64,000 nucleotides of DNA, taken from Citrobacter koseri ATCC BAA-895. Its GTDB lineage: Bacteria > Pseudomonadota > Gammaproteobacteria > Enterobacterales > Enterobacteriaceae. The notes beneath the pieces are model-generated. The model did not search any database. It worked only from the letters and a program-made list of their open reading frames with translations, and was not told where the DNA came from. Of this stretch, positions 46,494 through 54,803 are shown in pieces (positions within the stretch are counted from its first letter, which is position 1; every line of letters starts with the position of its first letter). The stretch is from positions 2,604,001-2,668,000 of the forward strand of contig NC_009792.1 in assembly GCF_000018045.1 (NCBI RefSeq), read 5' to 3'. The translations under genes and the position numbers were made by a program.

Positions 46494-47306
46494 TTACAGC
46501 GTCGCCTCTTCCGTCAGAATGCGGCGAGCGCCGAGGTAATGCGATTGCCAGAAATCATCTGAAAGCTGGCTAATGCGGATATTTAGCCCGCTACGCGGGG
46601 CCTCAATAAACTCATCGTTTCCAAGGTAGACGCCAACATGGTCGGCGCCCGGTCGCTGGTTAATGTTAAAAAACACCAGATCGCCGCGACGGAGTTTATC
46701 TACGCGAATATGTTTAAGAGTGGGGTCCTGATACATGCCGTTTGCCGTGCGGGGTAGCTTGCGCTCCAGCACATGATTGAAGGCGTAGAAAACCAGGCCA
46801 CTGCAATCAAATCCTTCCAGCGGATTTTTACCGCCCCAGACATAGGGCTTACCTAACTGGTCTTCCAGACGCTTGATGACGGTATGTAATCGGGACGCCA
46901 GTTTCGGGCTGATGCGCCCCGTTTTGTCTTTCCCTTTGCGTGCCTGACTCCACAGCGTGTCGGAGCCGCCCAGGCTACCGGGCTGCCAGCGGGCATGCAT
47001 TGCCAGCATCTCGCGGTTTTTAGTGCGGTCAGCCAGTTTTTGCGCCGTTTCCCGCTGCTTTTGTTCCGGCGTTAACGGTACGACGGCAGTCCGTTTTTTC
47101 ACTTTCGCCATCAGCCGTTCGCGATTTTTTTTCCGCATCTGCAACGCGTTTTCCTGCTGCGTCATACCCGCTTCTACAGGCTTCGGCTTTGCGATGCTGT
47201 AGCCCGTCGGCATCAGCAATAACAGGATGAGAGAAAAAAAAGGTACCTGGCGGCACAGAACATGCCGGGCAGGTACAAAACGGACAGAACGGATGAAACG
47301 TTTCAC
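46494..47306 (-). CDS. Periplasmic NlpC/P60-family peptidoglycan endopeptidase-like protein
   Basis: 270 residues. A hydrophobic N-terminal segment (about 22-38) is a signal peptide or anchor, a basic helical linker (50-130) follows, and then an NlpC/P60 domain: KPYVWGGKNP, GFDCSGLVFYAF with Cys168, and DHVGVYLGN with His223. The third polar position, normally His in IHAP-type motifs (H131 in Spr/MepS), is Glu here (FIEAPRSG, about 235). It may cleave peptide stems in the wall. It sits 16 bases after lafU and 28 bases before parM in one operon, suggesting a role in wall passage of the flagellar motor. Confidence 0.88.
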   Translation of the reverse strand: MKRFIRSVRFVPARHVLCRQVPFFSLILLLLMPTGYSIAKPKPVEAGMTQQENALQMRKKNRERLMAKVKKRTAVVPLTPEQKQRETAQKLADRTKNREMLAMHARWQPGSLGGSDTLWSQARKGKDKTGRISPKLASRLHTVIKRLEDQLGKPYVWGGKNPLEGFDCSGLVFYAFNHVLERKLPRTANGMYQDPTLKHIRVDKLRRGDLVFFNINQRPGADHVGVYLGNDEFIEAPRSGLNIRISQLSDDFWQSHYLGARRILTEEATL

Positions 47307-47322
47307 AGCAATAACGATCTGA

Positions 47323-48270
47323 TTAATGGTTTTTCGTCAGTTTATCGGTCAGCGGTTTAATGACTTTTTCGCCATGCTGCCCAAAGAACTGGTACAGAGA
47401 ATCACTGGCGGAATGCGTCAGCACCATAATTTCAATGCGGCGGTTCGCGGAACTCAGCGGATGTTGCGGGTCAAGCAACATCTGATCCGCCATGCCGCTC
47501 ACTTGCAGAATTTTGCTTTGATCCAGCCCCCCGGTGGTCAGAACCGCCCGCGCCTGCATGGCGCGTTCACCGGACAAGTTCCAGTTGTTATAAAGCACCT
47601 GATCGCGAAAACGCGTGGCATCGGTATGGCCGGTGATGATGATCTTGTTGTCGATCTTGTTCAGTTCCGGCGCAAACTCCGTCAGTAAGCGTTTGAAAAA
47701 CGGCGTCAGGATTGCGCTACTGCGCTGGAACATCTCGCGTTTTTGATCGTCCGAGACCAGAATACGCAGCCCCTGCGGCACAATTTCCATTTTCAGGTTG
47801 GCTTGCGCATCGTACGTCGAGGTGATTTTCATGATAATGCGCGCCAGATCTTCAATCTCATTACGCGAGCGGGCGTTCACGTCGTCCAGGCTTTCCGTCT
47901 GTTTCGCCTGCTGAGCAACCTGCTTCTCCGCATCGGTCAACGGTTTTGACGACTCTGCCGTTTTCGACGGTTTAGGCGTTTTCGGATGACGGCTGTCAAT
48001 CAGCGAAAGCTGCCCGCCCTGCCCCTCTTTTTGCGTAATGGGCGTTAATGAGTTGCCTTCAAAGACCGACTCGCCATTAAGCATGGAGACAATCTCTTTA
48101 CGTTCTTCTTCCGTTACCGCGCCCATGATCCACAGCACCATAAACAGCGCCATCATTGCCAGCGTGAAGTCTGCGAAGGCCACTTTCCAGGCGCCGCCAT
48201 GAAATTCATCATGGCTTTTACGCGAGGAGCGTTTGATGATCGTGGTATGTTCTTTGCTGCGGTTACGCAT
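47323..48270 (-). CDS. lafU: LafU, MotB-like stator protein of the lateral flagellum
   Basis: 315 residues. The single membrane helix carries the proton-channel Asp34 in VAFADFTLAMMALFMVLW. A plug/linker region rich in K, P and T follows, then a C-terminal OmpA-like peptidoglycan-binding domain (about 180-300: IIITGHTDATRFRDQVLYNN, NWNLSGERAMQA, SSANRRIEIMV; key residues GHTDA, NLSGERA and NRRIEI). It pairs with LafT. The ATG overlaps the lafT stop. E. coli K-12 has only a truncated remnant of this gene (mbhA). Confidence 0.93.
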   Translation of the reverse strand: MRNRSKEHTTIIKRSSRKSHDEFHGGAWKVAFADFTLAMMALFMVLWIMGAVTEEERKEIVSMLNGESVFEGNSLTPITQKEGQGGQLSLIDSRHPKTPKPSKTAESSKPLTDAEKQVAQQAKQTESLDDVNARSRNEIEDLARIIMKITSTYDAQANLKMEIVPQGLRILVSDDQKREMFQRSSAILTPFFKRLLTEFAPELNKIDNKIIITGHTDATRFRDQVLYNNWNLSGERAMQARAVLTTGGLDQSKILQVSGMADQMLLDPQHPLSSANRRIEIMVLTHSASDSLYQFFGQHGEKVIKPLTDKLTKNH

Positions 48271-49133
48271 CAGGCATCACCCATCATCTGGTTTACCCAA
48301 CCGTCCAGCGTCGCGAATGTCGGTTTCGTGTCCATCGGCAGCATTTTGCGCCCGGCATCGACCGCCAGCAGCGTCGGCTTACCGGCAACGTGGTTCACCA
48401 GTACGGTACGCACGCACTCCAGCACCGAGATTTGCTTTTTGGTGCGTTGCTCCATGGCGTTCGCCACCGGGTCCATCAGGCAGTAACAGAAGAATACGCC
48501 GAGGAAGGTTCCCACCAGAGCGGCCGCAACCTTCACGCCGATGACCGCAATCGAGCCGTCAATGGATTGCATGGTAATGATGATGCCAAGTACCGCCGCA
48601 CAGATGCCGAATCCAGGCATCGCTTCCGCAGTACGTTGCAAAGAGCGGGACGGTTGCAGAAGGTTCTCTTCCATTGCCACCAGTTCCTGTTCGAGAATCC
48701 CTTCCAGCTCGTGCTCGTTGATTTTCCCCATCGCCATCAGGCGGAAGTTATCGGAGATGAACGTCACCAGCGCTTTGTCGTGCAGCATGAGGGGGTATTT
48801 CTGGAATAACGCGCTGTTTTCCGGTGCTTCGATATGCTCATCCAGCACCTTCAGGCCGCCGTCCTGCACCAGTTCCAGCAGTTCATACAGCAGCATCAGC
48901 AGCTGGCGCTGATACTCATCGGTATATTCGTTTTTGCGCATAATGCCGCGAAACTGACGGTACATTTCGCTCAGCACCGCTTTGGGGTTCGCCAGTACCA
49001 TCGCCCCCAGTCCCGCGCCAAGAATAATGATGATTTCACCCGGCTGCCAGAATGAGGCGAGGTGTCCGCCTGACAAAATAAAGCCGCCGACAACACACCC
49101 CATGATGATAAGAATACCTAAGAATTTCTGCAT
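48270..49133 (-). CDS. lafT: LafT, MotA-like stator protein
   Basis: 287 residues from the ATG preceded by AAAGG; a longer frame starting at 49175 would overlap lafS. Four membrane helices with the large cytoplasmic loop between the second and third. The two conserved prolines of MotA are in AMPGFGICAAVLGI and CYCLMDPVANAME. It forms the proton-driven stator with LafU. The lafS stop lies 7 bases upstream. Confidence 0.93.
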   Translation of the reverse strand: MQKFLGILIIMGCVVGGFILSGGHLASFWQPGEIIIILGAGLGAMVLANPKAVLSEMYRQFRGIMRKNEYTDEYQRQLLMLLYELLELVQDGGLKVLDEHIEAPENSALFQKYPLMLHDKALVTFISDNFRLMAMGKINEHELEGILEQELVAMEENLLQPSRSLQRTAEAMPGFGICAAVLGIIITMQSIDGSIAVIGVKVAAALVGTFLGVFFCYCLMDPVANAMEQRTKKQISVLECVRTVLVNHVAGKPTLLAVDAGRKMLPMDTKPTFATLDGWVNQMMGDA

Positions 49134-49140
49134 AAACCTT

Positions 49141-49836
49141 TCACTTCTGGAAAAAAGACTGAATTTTTTGCGCAATGATTTTATTGAGCTGACATACCCT
49201 GGCCTCGGTTAAATTGAGGACCAGCGCAATTTCCTTCAGGCTCATTTCATGCTGGTAATAGAGCGTGAGAATAAGTTGCTCACGCTCATCAAGACTCGCC
49301 AACGCGTTGCGTAACGTTCTGCTGACGATGATCTCTTCTTCAAGCGGACGGCTATCCAGCGCCCCCGCATATACGTCATTACCCAAAAGATCGTCGAGAC
49401 TCTCCAGCGTTTTGGCGCAATCGAGTAAGAGATATTCCTGATACTCTTCAGCCGTAATGGAAAGATGGTGGCTGATATCCTCAAAGCTGGGCGTACGCCC
49501 CAGCTGACGCGCAATCTCGCGGATCGCATCATTGAGCTTATGCGTTTTCTGTCGCAAACGACGCGGACGCCAGTCAAGCAACCGCAGCTCATCCAGTACC
49601 GCGCCGCGAACGCGTTGTATGGCATAAGCGGCAAACTGCTCATCAGGATGACCGTAACGGCGCAACGAGGTTAATAACCCCATTAGCGCGATCTGTTCCA
49701 TATCATCCCGATCAATAACGCTACTGGTCTGGTAAGCGAGTTGCTTCACCACTTTGTTGACGAGCGGCAGATACGTGCTGACATAGCGCGCTTCATCCGC
49801 AGGCGTCAGCGTTTCACTTGCGATAAAATCCATCAT
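49141..49836 (-). CDS. lafS: LafS, lateral flagellar sigma-28 factor (FliA paralog)
   Basis: 231 residues from the ATG pair at 49836. Region 2 is seen in YLPLVNKVVKQLAY, DRDDMEQIALMGLL and FAAYAIQRVRGAVLDELR; region 3 in LNDAIREIARQLGRTPSFED; region 4 in LDEREQLILTLYYQHEMSLKEIALVLNLTEARVCQ (about 35 residues with a helix-turn-helix). It should direct transcription of late lateral genes such as the two flagellins, whose promoters in this window have a sigma-28 layout. It sits between lafF and lafT. Confidence 0.92.
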   Translation of the reverse strand: MMDFIASETLTPADEARYVSTYLPLVNKVVKQLAYQTSSVIDRDDMEQIALMGLLTSLRRYGHPDEQFAAYAIQRVRGAVLDELRLLDWRPRRLRQKTHKLNDAIREIARQLGRTPSFEDISHHLSITAEEYQEYLLLDCAKTLESLDDLLGNDVYAGALDSRPLEEEIIVSRTLRNALASLDEREQLILTLYYQHEMSLKEIALVLNLTEARVCQLNKIIAQKIQSFFQK

Positions 49837-49855
49837 GTCCAATACGGCTTATCAA

Positions 49856-50326
49856 TCACTGGAAGACCATTTTGCTGATGATGACGTCATCAAAGGGGAC
49901 GTCCATCTTCAGGCTGTCGAATCTGGCGGCATAGGCGGCTTTGAGTTTGTCGTGCAGGTTGCTGACGCTTAGCGCACGCACGGCGTCATAGTCCATTTCG
50001 GAAAACAGATTGACGGTCGCTCCACGAATCGCAGGGATCATGTCTTGCGCCGTCCGCGCGTTTTCCGCGCTCATGGTCGCCAGGTTCAGTTCCAGCATCA
50101 GATAACGCTCCGCATTACCTTTCCCTTTCAGGGTGATGAGGATGTTTTTAATTTCCACGAACTCCACCTGTTGCGGCGTGGAGGATTTAAATAAGCTCGT
50201 CAACGGATTGCTCTCCGATGCCGTGTCCGCGCGAAGTAGCCAGGTGCCGGCAACGGTTAAACATGCCGTCAGTAAAGCGGTAACCAAAGCGATCGCCAGC
50301 CCAAAGGAGATTGTTTTTGCGTTCAT
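49856..50326 (-). CDS. lafF: LafF, FliL-like basal-body protein
   Basis: 156 residues with one N-terminal membrane helix (about 9-32) and a periplasmic FliL domain (FVEIKNILITLKG, RYLMLELNLAT, VNLFSEMDYDAVR). FliL-type proteins ring the stator and affect torque. It is placed 13 bases after lafE and 19 bases before lafS, in the order known for Flag-2 loci. Confidence 0.85.
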   Translation of the reverse strand: MNAKTISFGLAIALVTALLTACLTVAGTWLLRADTASESNPLTSLFKSSTPQQVEFVEIKNILITLKGKGNAERYLMLELNLATMSAENARTAQDMIPAIRGATVNLFSEMDYDAVRALSVSNLHDKLKAAYAARFDSLKMDVPFDDVIISKMVFQ

Positions 50327-50339
50327 AAATGTCTTTTTG

Positions 50340-51413
50340 TTAAACGGTCAGTAATACCGAATCATCTTCGCGGCGGGTGCTTTCTGATTCCGGCAGACCT
50401 GCCGCGATCTCATCTCCCGCCTGAATGATGGCGTGTTGTTGTGCGAACTGCTGTTCTTTGCCCTGCTGCTGCCCTGACTGAGAGGAGACCTGCACGTTTA
50501 CCTGAACAAAGTTCTGTTCGGTCAGGCTCTGGCGCAGATCGTTGCTCGTTTGCTGAAGCGCACGATAGACCTCAGCATGGCTGGCGTTGATTTGTACCTG
50601 TACGCGCCCGTTATCAAGCTGCAACGAGATGTCGATCTTGCCCATTTCAGGCGGATCGAGACGGATAGTGGCGTGCTGGATCTGGTTCTTCACCTGAAGT
50701 TGCAGACGATCGCCCAACGCGCTTTGCAACTGCTGCGTCCAGCGGGAGGTTTCCGTATCAAGTTTTAATGTCGAGGTATGCGCAGACATTGCATCAGGCG
50801 TCACCGCCGCCGTTGGCGTCGTGGAGACAACGGAGACCGGCTGCGCATTCACTGTCGGCGTCGCCACAGCGACTGCGGTCATAAGCTGCGGCGTAATGTG
50901 CTGCAACCCTGCGGTTGGCGTCTGCGGCGACTCGGTCGCAGGCGTTACGTTAACCCCTGCCGCCAGCGTCGGGCGCAGCGTTGGCGATAACGCCCCCTTC
51001 TCCTGCAACTGTCCCGCCAGTAACGGCTGCGTCTGCAACGTCAGCGCATTCATCTCGTTTTGCGAACGACCCGCGTAGCTGACGGGTTTAACCGGCATCT
51101 GCCCGGTCATCAACAGCGCCTGCAACAGCTGCTGTTGCGCATCGTCTTTCAACGGAGAGGCATCCTTCTGATGCCGATCGCCCGTATCGTCCTCGTCCTG
51201 CACGCTCACCGGCTGCGCGCTGACGGTAATCCCCAGGGCATTTTTGCCCTGCCCGCCCATCAGCGTGCTGACAACATTCATCAACGCATCGTTGAATCCT
51301 GGCTGCGTCTGCCCGGCAGATGACTGAGCGCCGCTCTGCCCGGCGATCGTCTCCGCCTGCATCGGCAAACCGGAAGCGTGCCCCGCATTTTGAGAAAGAT
51401 TGAGAATATCCAT
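50340..51413 (-). CDS. lafE: LafE, FliK-like hook-length control protein
   Basis: 357 residues, Gln/Thr/Pro/Ala-rich and probably disordered up to about residue 240. A C-terminal FliK domain follows (WTQQLQSALGDRLQLQVKNQ, ATIRLDPPEMGKIDISLQLD, VQVQINASHAEVYRALQQ) with the LxPxxLGxVxV-like core LDPPEMGKIDISL. It acts as the secreted ruler and switch for export specificity. The start overlaps the lafD stop by one base. Confidence 0.88.
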   Translation of the reverse strand: MDILNLSQNAGHASGLPMQAETIAGQSGAQSSAGQTQPGFNDALMNVVSTLMGGQGKNALGITVSAQPVSVQDEDDTGDRHQKDASPLKDDAQQQLLQALLMTGQMPVKPVSYAGRSQNEMNALTLQTQPLLAGQLQEKGALSPTLRPTLAAGVNVTPATESPQTPTAGLQHITPQLMTAVAVATPTVNAQPVSVVSTTPTAAVTPDAMSAHTSTLKLDTETSRWTQQLQSALGDRLQLQVKNQIQHATIRLDPPEMGKIDISLQLDNGRVQVQINASHAEVYRALQQTSNDLRQSLTEQNFVQVNVQVSSQSGQQQGKEQQFAQQHAIIQAGDEIAAGLPESESTRREDDSVLLTV

Positions 51414-51718
51414 TACCCCATATCCTCTGCGTCCATAAACGCGGCATACGCCGTCGCGCCTTCACGATTGCGCATAGCGAGCGCCATTTTGTTCGCGATA
51501 ATGTCGCTCTGCCCCTGACAGTAATCGCGCACCTGACGGTGAATCTCCCGCAGCTCGTCCAGGGCTTTGCTGTCTGCCGCGTCCAGGGGTTTACCCCGGA
51601 CAGCGGTAAGCAATTCAGCAATCTTCAGGTCAACATTCCGTACGGCAGACCAGTTATGGTCGGCTGCGGCCTGGCGTAACGCCTGCATCAGCGTTCGCAT
51701 CGTCAACGCATAGCTCAT
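51413..51718 (-). CDS. lafD: LafD, FliT-like export chaperone
   Basis: 101 residues, all-helical, with the small-chaperone pattern LKIAELLTAVRG and IHRQVRDYCQGQSDIIANKM. By position between FliS-like lafC and FliK-like lafE it is the lateral FliT, a chaperone for the filament cap LafB. Sequence similarity to FliT is weak, so the call rests mainly on size and order. It overlaps lafC by 4 bases and lafE by 1. Confidence 0.78.
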   Translation of the reverse strand: MSYALTMRTLMQALRQAAADHNWSAVRNVDLKIAELLTAVRGKPLDAADSKALDELREIHRQVRDYCQGQSDIIANKMALAMRNREGATAYAAFMDAEDMG

Positions 51719-52107
51719 GTTCCCTGACCCATTTTTTCCCAGCCGTCCTGAATATTGCCGAGGATAACTTCCACCTCTTCAATATTTTCGACAGACAGCT
51801 TGTGGCTGGCGTCATAGAGGCGGTAAACGCAGTAGTCATAAAGATTCGCCAGACTTAATGCCAGCTCGCCGCCTTTTTCAAAATCCAGCGCGCTGGTCAG
51901 CGCGTTCAGGATGTCGATGCATTTATTAATGCTTTGCGCCTTACGTTCGTAGCGACGCGCCGCAATATGGCTTTTCGCGCGTACCAGTTCGTCCATCAGG
52001 CCATTGAACAACATCAGCACTAACTGATGCGGATTCGCTGCTGCGGCCTGAATCGCCAGGTCAGATTGGTGATAGAGGCCGAAGCCTTCCTGCTCGTTAC
52101 CGTACAT
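51715..52107 (-). CDS. lafC: LafC, FliS-like flagellin chaperone
   Basis: 130 residues with the FliS signature: AAANPHQLVLMLFNGLMDELVRA near the N-terminus (key residues PHQLVLMLFNGL), SINKCIDILNALTSALDFEKGGELA and LANLYDYCVYRL. It should bind the C-terminus of unfolded LafA flagellins and keep them from polymerising in the cytoplasm. It lies 22 bases after lafB. Confidence 0.92.
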   Translation of the reverse strand: MYGNEQEGFGLYHQSDLAIQAAAANPHQLVLMLFNGLMDELVRAKSHIAARRYERKAQSINKCIDILNALTSALDFEKGGELALSLANLYDYCVYRLYDASHKLSVENIEEVEVILGNIQDGWEKMGQGT

Positions 52108-52129
52108 TGAAAGTTAAATTCCCTAAGAA

Positions 52130-53458
52130 TTAGCTAAACATACTCATGGTGTTATTCATCTGCGTCATGATCGACTGCAACTGCGTGAACTGCTTCAGGT
52201 AGCGGTTATAGGAGGACTCATAACGCGTGTTCATTTTTTCGGTTTTGGTGTCGATGTCGCGCTGCTGTCTGTCGAGCGTTTCCTGGCGACCTTTTAATAA
52301 ACCGGTGCTGGTGTTCAGGTATTTATCCAGCGATTTATCCATCGCTTTAATCAGCCCGTTATTCCCGTTGAAGAAATCAGCGACCGATTGCGGATTTGAT
52401 TTCAGTTGCTCATTGAGCGTGTCGGCGTCGATCGACAGCTTGCCGTCTTTGTCGGCAGTAATGCCGAACTTCGTCATGTTTTGATCGCCGAAGGTGCCGC
52501 GCAGTATGTTGCTCAGATCGTTGGTTAACGAGGAGATACTGGCATCACCGGCAAACGCGCCGCGCGAATCAGAGCTGCTGCCGGTCGCCGTCAGCCCGGA
52601 GATGGTGTCCTGCAACGTGTTATAGGCATCGATAAAGGCCTGGATTTGCTCCTTTGTCCCCGTGGCATCCGTGTCGACTGAAATAACCAGCGGCTTGTTG
52701 GCTTCGGTGGTGCCGGTCAGTTTGATCGAAACGCCGTCTACCAGGTTATCCAGGGTATTGGAGCTGCTGGAGTAAACGGTGCTGGAATCGCCAACGGTGA
52801 ATTTGGCATCTTTACCGGCGGTAATCACATTCTCGCCATTAAAGATATCCTGACCGTTGGTCATGCCGCTGGTATCCAGCTGAATATCGTATTTCTCGCC
52901 GCTCTGATCGCTGCTCATCATCAGCGTCACCTTGCCATCAATACGCATCAGCGAAGCGGTAACGCCGTTCTGACCGTCGTCAGAAGTCGCGGTGTCAGAC
53001 GCGCTCGGGAAATCCGCATTATTGATGGCGTCGGCAAAATCAGCGAGGCTGTCTAAATCATCCATCTCAATTTCAAGGCTCTCGCCGTTGAGATTGATCT
53101 TCAGCGTACCGCTGGCGTTTTTAATCGCCTCATCATCAAGCCCGTCAAACCCTTTCTGCTGCGCAGAAGCCAGTTGGGTGACGTTCAGGCTGTATGTCCC
53201 TTTACGGGCAGACGCGCTGGCGGTGATGGTCGCGATCCCTTCCTGGTTCATGGTCGCGGTATTTTTCAGCACGCTGGTGCTGGAGGAATTCAGCCCGGTG
53301 ATTGCCGAACGGAAATCCGACAGGGCGGTACGCAGCGAGGAAAGCGCTTTTTTCTGCGCTTCCAGCGTGGAAGTCTGTGATTTCAGCGAGGTTTGCAGCG
53401 CAAGAATGTCATAGCCTGCCAACTGTGTGGCCAGTGTCGTTGGATCAAAATCAGACAT
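52130..53458 (-). CDS. lafB: LafB, FliD-like filament cap protein
   Basis: 442 residues. The FliD N-terminal domain (LATQLAGYDILALQTSLKSQ, coiled coil through residue 60) and C-terminal coiled-coil domain (LKGRQETLDRQQRDIDTKTE, TRYESSYNRYLKQFTQLQSI) frame a variable Ser/Thr/Asp-rich middle. It caps the growing lateral filament. First gene of a long operon that runs to the ParR-like gene, with a sigma-54 promoter 50-65 bases upstream. Confidence 0.93.
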   Translation of the reverse strand: MSDFDPTTLATQLAGYDILALQTSLKSQTSTLEAQKKALSSLRTALSDFRSAITGLNSSSTSVLKNTATMNQEGIATITASASARKGTYSLNVTQLASAQQKGFDGLDDEAIKNASGTLKINLNGESLEIEMDDLDSLADFADAINNADFPSASDTATSDDGQNGVTASLMRIDGKVTLMMSSDQSGEKYDIQLDTSGMTNGQDIFNGENVITAGKDAKFTVGDSSTVYSSSSNTLDNLVDGVSIKLTGTTEANKPLVISVDTDATGTKEQIQAFIDAYNTLQDTISGLTATGSSSDSRGAFAGDASISSLTNDLSNILRGTFGDQNMTKFGITADKDGKLSIDADTLNEQLKSNPQSVADFFNGNNGLIKAMDKSLDKYLNTSTGLLKGRQETLDRQQRDIDTKTEKMNTRYESSYNRYLKQFTQLQSIMTQMNNTMSMFS

Positions 53459-53506
53459 AGTGGGTTTCTCCGGGCACGCGCGCCGCTTTCAACATACAGT
53501 AGATAA

Positions 53507-53523
53507 AGCAACTATCGTGCCAA
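53507..53523 (-). promoter_or_regulatory. Sigma-54 promoter of the lafB operon
   Basis: Minus-strand sequence TTGGCACGATAGTTGCT matches the -24/-12 consensus TGGCAC-N5-TTGC with exact 10-base spacing between GG and GC. Transcription would start near 53497, about 39 bases before lafB. Lateral systems use the sigma-54 activator LafK, whose gene is not in this window. Confidence 0.88.
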
Positions 53524-53614
53524 TTTTTTAATAAGTATTTATCAATGAGTTACGTAAGAGGAGGAATGTCCCCTTCCGCAATTTCCGGCAGAAGGAAGCG
53601 CATTGCCGGATACA

Positions 53615-53640
53615 AAAACACCGCCATACAGCGGTGTTTT
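53615..53640 (-). terminator. Terminator of the first flagellin gene
   Basis: AAAACACCGC and GCGGTGTTTT form a 10-base stem with a 6-base loop, 23-48 bases after the lafA1 stop, with a T-run on the minus strand. It separates the flagellin unit from the lafB operon. Confidence 0.88.
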
Positions 53641-53662
53641 AGGGGCAGATATCCGCGAAGGA

Positions 53663-54556
53663 TTAACCCAGCAGAGACATCACCATGCTGGACATGCTGT
53701 TGGACTGTTTCAGCATGGACATGCTGGTTTGCGCCAGCATCTGGTTACGGGTCATAGAGGAGGCTTCGCTGGCGAAGTCCGCATCCTGAATGTTGCTCAG
53801 CGCCAGATCGGTGTTGTCTTTCATGTTCGCCAGGTTAGCCGCGGTGTGGCCCAGGCGGTTAATGCTCGCACCCATTTTGGAACGCACGGCGCCGACGTCA
53901 TTCAGCGTAGTTTCCAGGTTGTTCATCAGATCTTTCGCGCCGGCAGCGTCAGTAATGTTGATGCCGCTGGCCGAGTAGTAGCTGCTGCTTGTATCGCTAA
54001 TCGTGCCAAAACCGCCGCTGGCATCAATCAGCGAGTCGGTGCCAGAACCTTTCAGCTCTTTAGACAGATCAACCTGCATGGTTTCATCGGTGGAAGAGCC
54101 AATCTGGAAGTTCATCGCTTCGCCAAACTTACCGGAAGCGCCGAACAGTTTGTCACCTGCATAGGAGGTGTTGTTCATGATGTTCTGCAACTCAGAGTTC
54201 AGGTCGTTCAGCTCGGCGTTGATGGCATCGCGGTCTTTGGTGGTGTTGGTGTCGTTCGCTGCCTGGGTGGCAAGGTCTTTCATGCGGTACATGATGTTGC
54301 TCACTTCGTCGAACGCACCTTCGGAGGTCTGTAGCAGCGCAGTGGCATCAGAGATGTTGCGCTGTGCAACGGCCATGCCGTTGGTCTGGCCCTGCAAACG
54401 GGTGGCAATCTGTAGACCCGCCGCATCGTCCGCTGCGGAGTTAATACGCTTGCCAGTACCCAGACGTTCCATTGCGGTGGACAGCAGATTGTTGGATTTA
54501 TTCAGGGCATTGGTGGATGCCATGGAAGAAGCGCTGGTGAAAATAGAAAGCGACAT
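53663..54556 (-). CDS. lafA1: LafA1, lateral flagellin (first copy)
   Basis: 297 residues. The N-terminal D0/D1 helices (MSLSIFTSASSMASTNAL..., about 1-140) and C-terminal helices (about 220-297, ending SMSSMVMSLLG) flank a short central region (about 145-215), so the outer domains of large flagellins are absent. The N-terminal 77 residues and the C-terminus from LNDVGAVRSK onwards are identical to the second copy; the middle differs. Ribosome site AAGGAA. Own sigma-28-type promoter and terminator. Confidence 0.93.
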   Translation of the reverse strand: MSLSIFTSASSMASTNALNKSNNLLSTAMERLGTGKRINSAADDAAGLQIATRLQGQTNGMAVAQRNISDATALLQTSEGAFDEVSNIMYRMKDLATQAANDTNTTKDRDAINAELNDLNSELQNIMNNTSYAGDKLFGASGKFGEAMNFQIGSSTDETMQVDLSKELKGSGTDSLIDASGGFGTISDTSSSYYSASGINITDAAGAKDLMNNLETTLNDVGAVRSKMGASINRLGHTAANLANMKDNTDLALSNIQDADFASEASSMTRNQMLAQTSMSMLKQSNSMSSMVMSLLG

Positions 54557-54601
54557 AGATATTCCTTATTCATTCAGGTCATTCATTCGTTGTACTGATT
54601 C

Positions 54602-54628
54602 AAAACGACACATCCATTTCGAAAATTA
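54602..54628 (-). promoter_or_regulatory. Sigma-28-type promoter of lafA1
   Basis: On the minus strand TAATTTTC, 11 bases, then GTCGTTTT. This has the layout of the sigma-28 consensus TAAAGTTT-N11-GCCGATAA and matches the lafA2 promoter at nearly every key base. The -10 box departs from the FliA consensus, which may reflect LafS specificity. Confidence 0.65.
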
Positions 54629-54724
54629 AATCCGACGACGTTCGAATGACCATTTTTCAGGCAACCCGGGGAAAAAAATGGCGAAGAAAGACGGCAAAAG
54701 GAGCTGCACTGCAACAGCAGACAC

Positions 54725-54752
54725 AAAAAAAGCCGCACCCCGTGCAGGATGC
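54725..54752 (-). terminator. Terminator of the second flagellin gene
   Basis: On the minus strand GCATCC pairs with GGGTGC, followed by GGCTTTTTTT. A longer pairing of AAGCCGC with GCGGCTT and an inner TGCCT/AGGCA hairpin (54775-54788) lie in the same 50 bases, so the message end is highly structured. Confidence 0.75.
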
Positions 54753-54803
54753 AGCGTCATAAGAACACATCGCCTGCCTTTCCAGGCAAGCGGCGGCTTA
54801 CTG

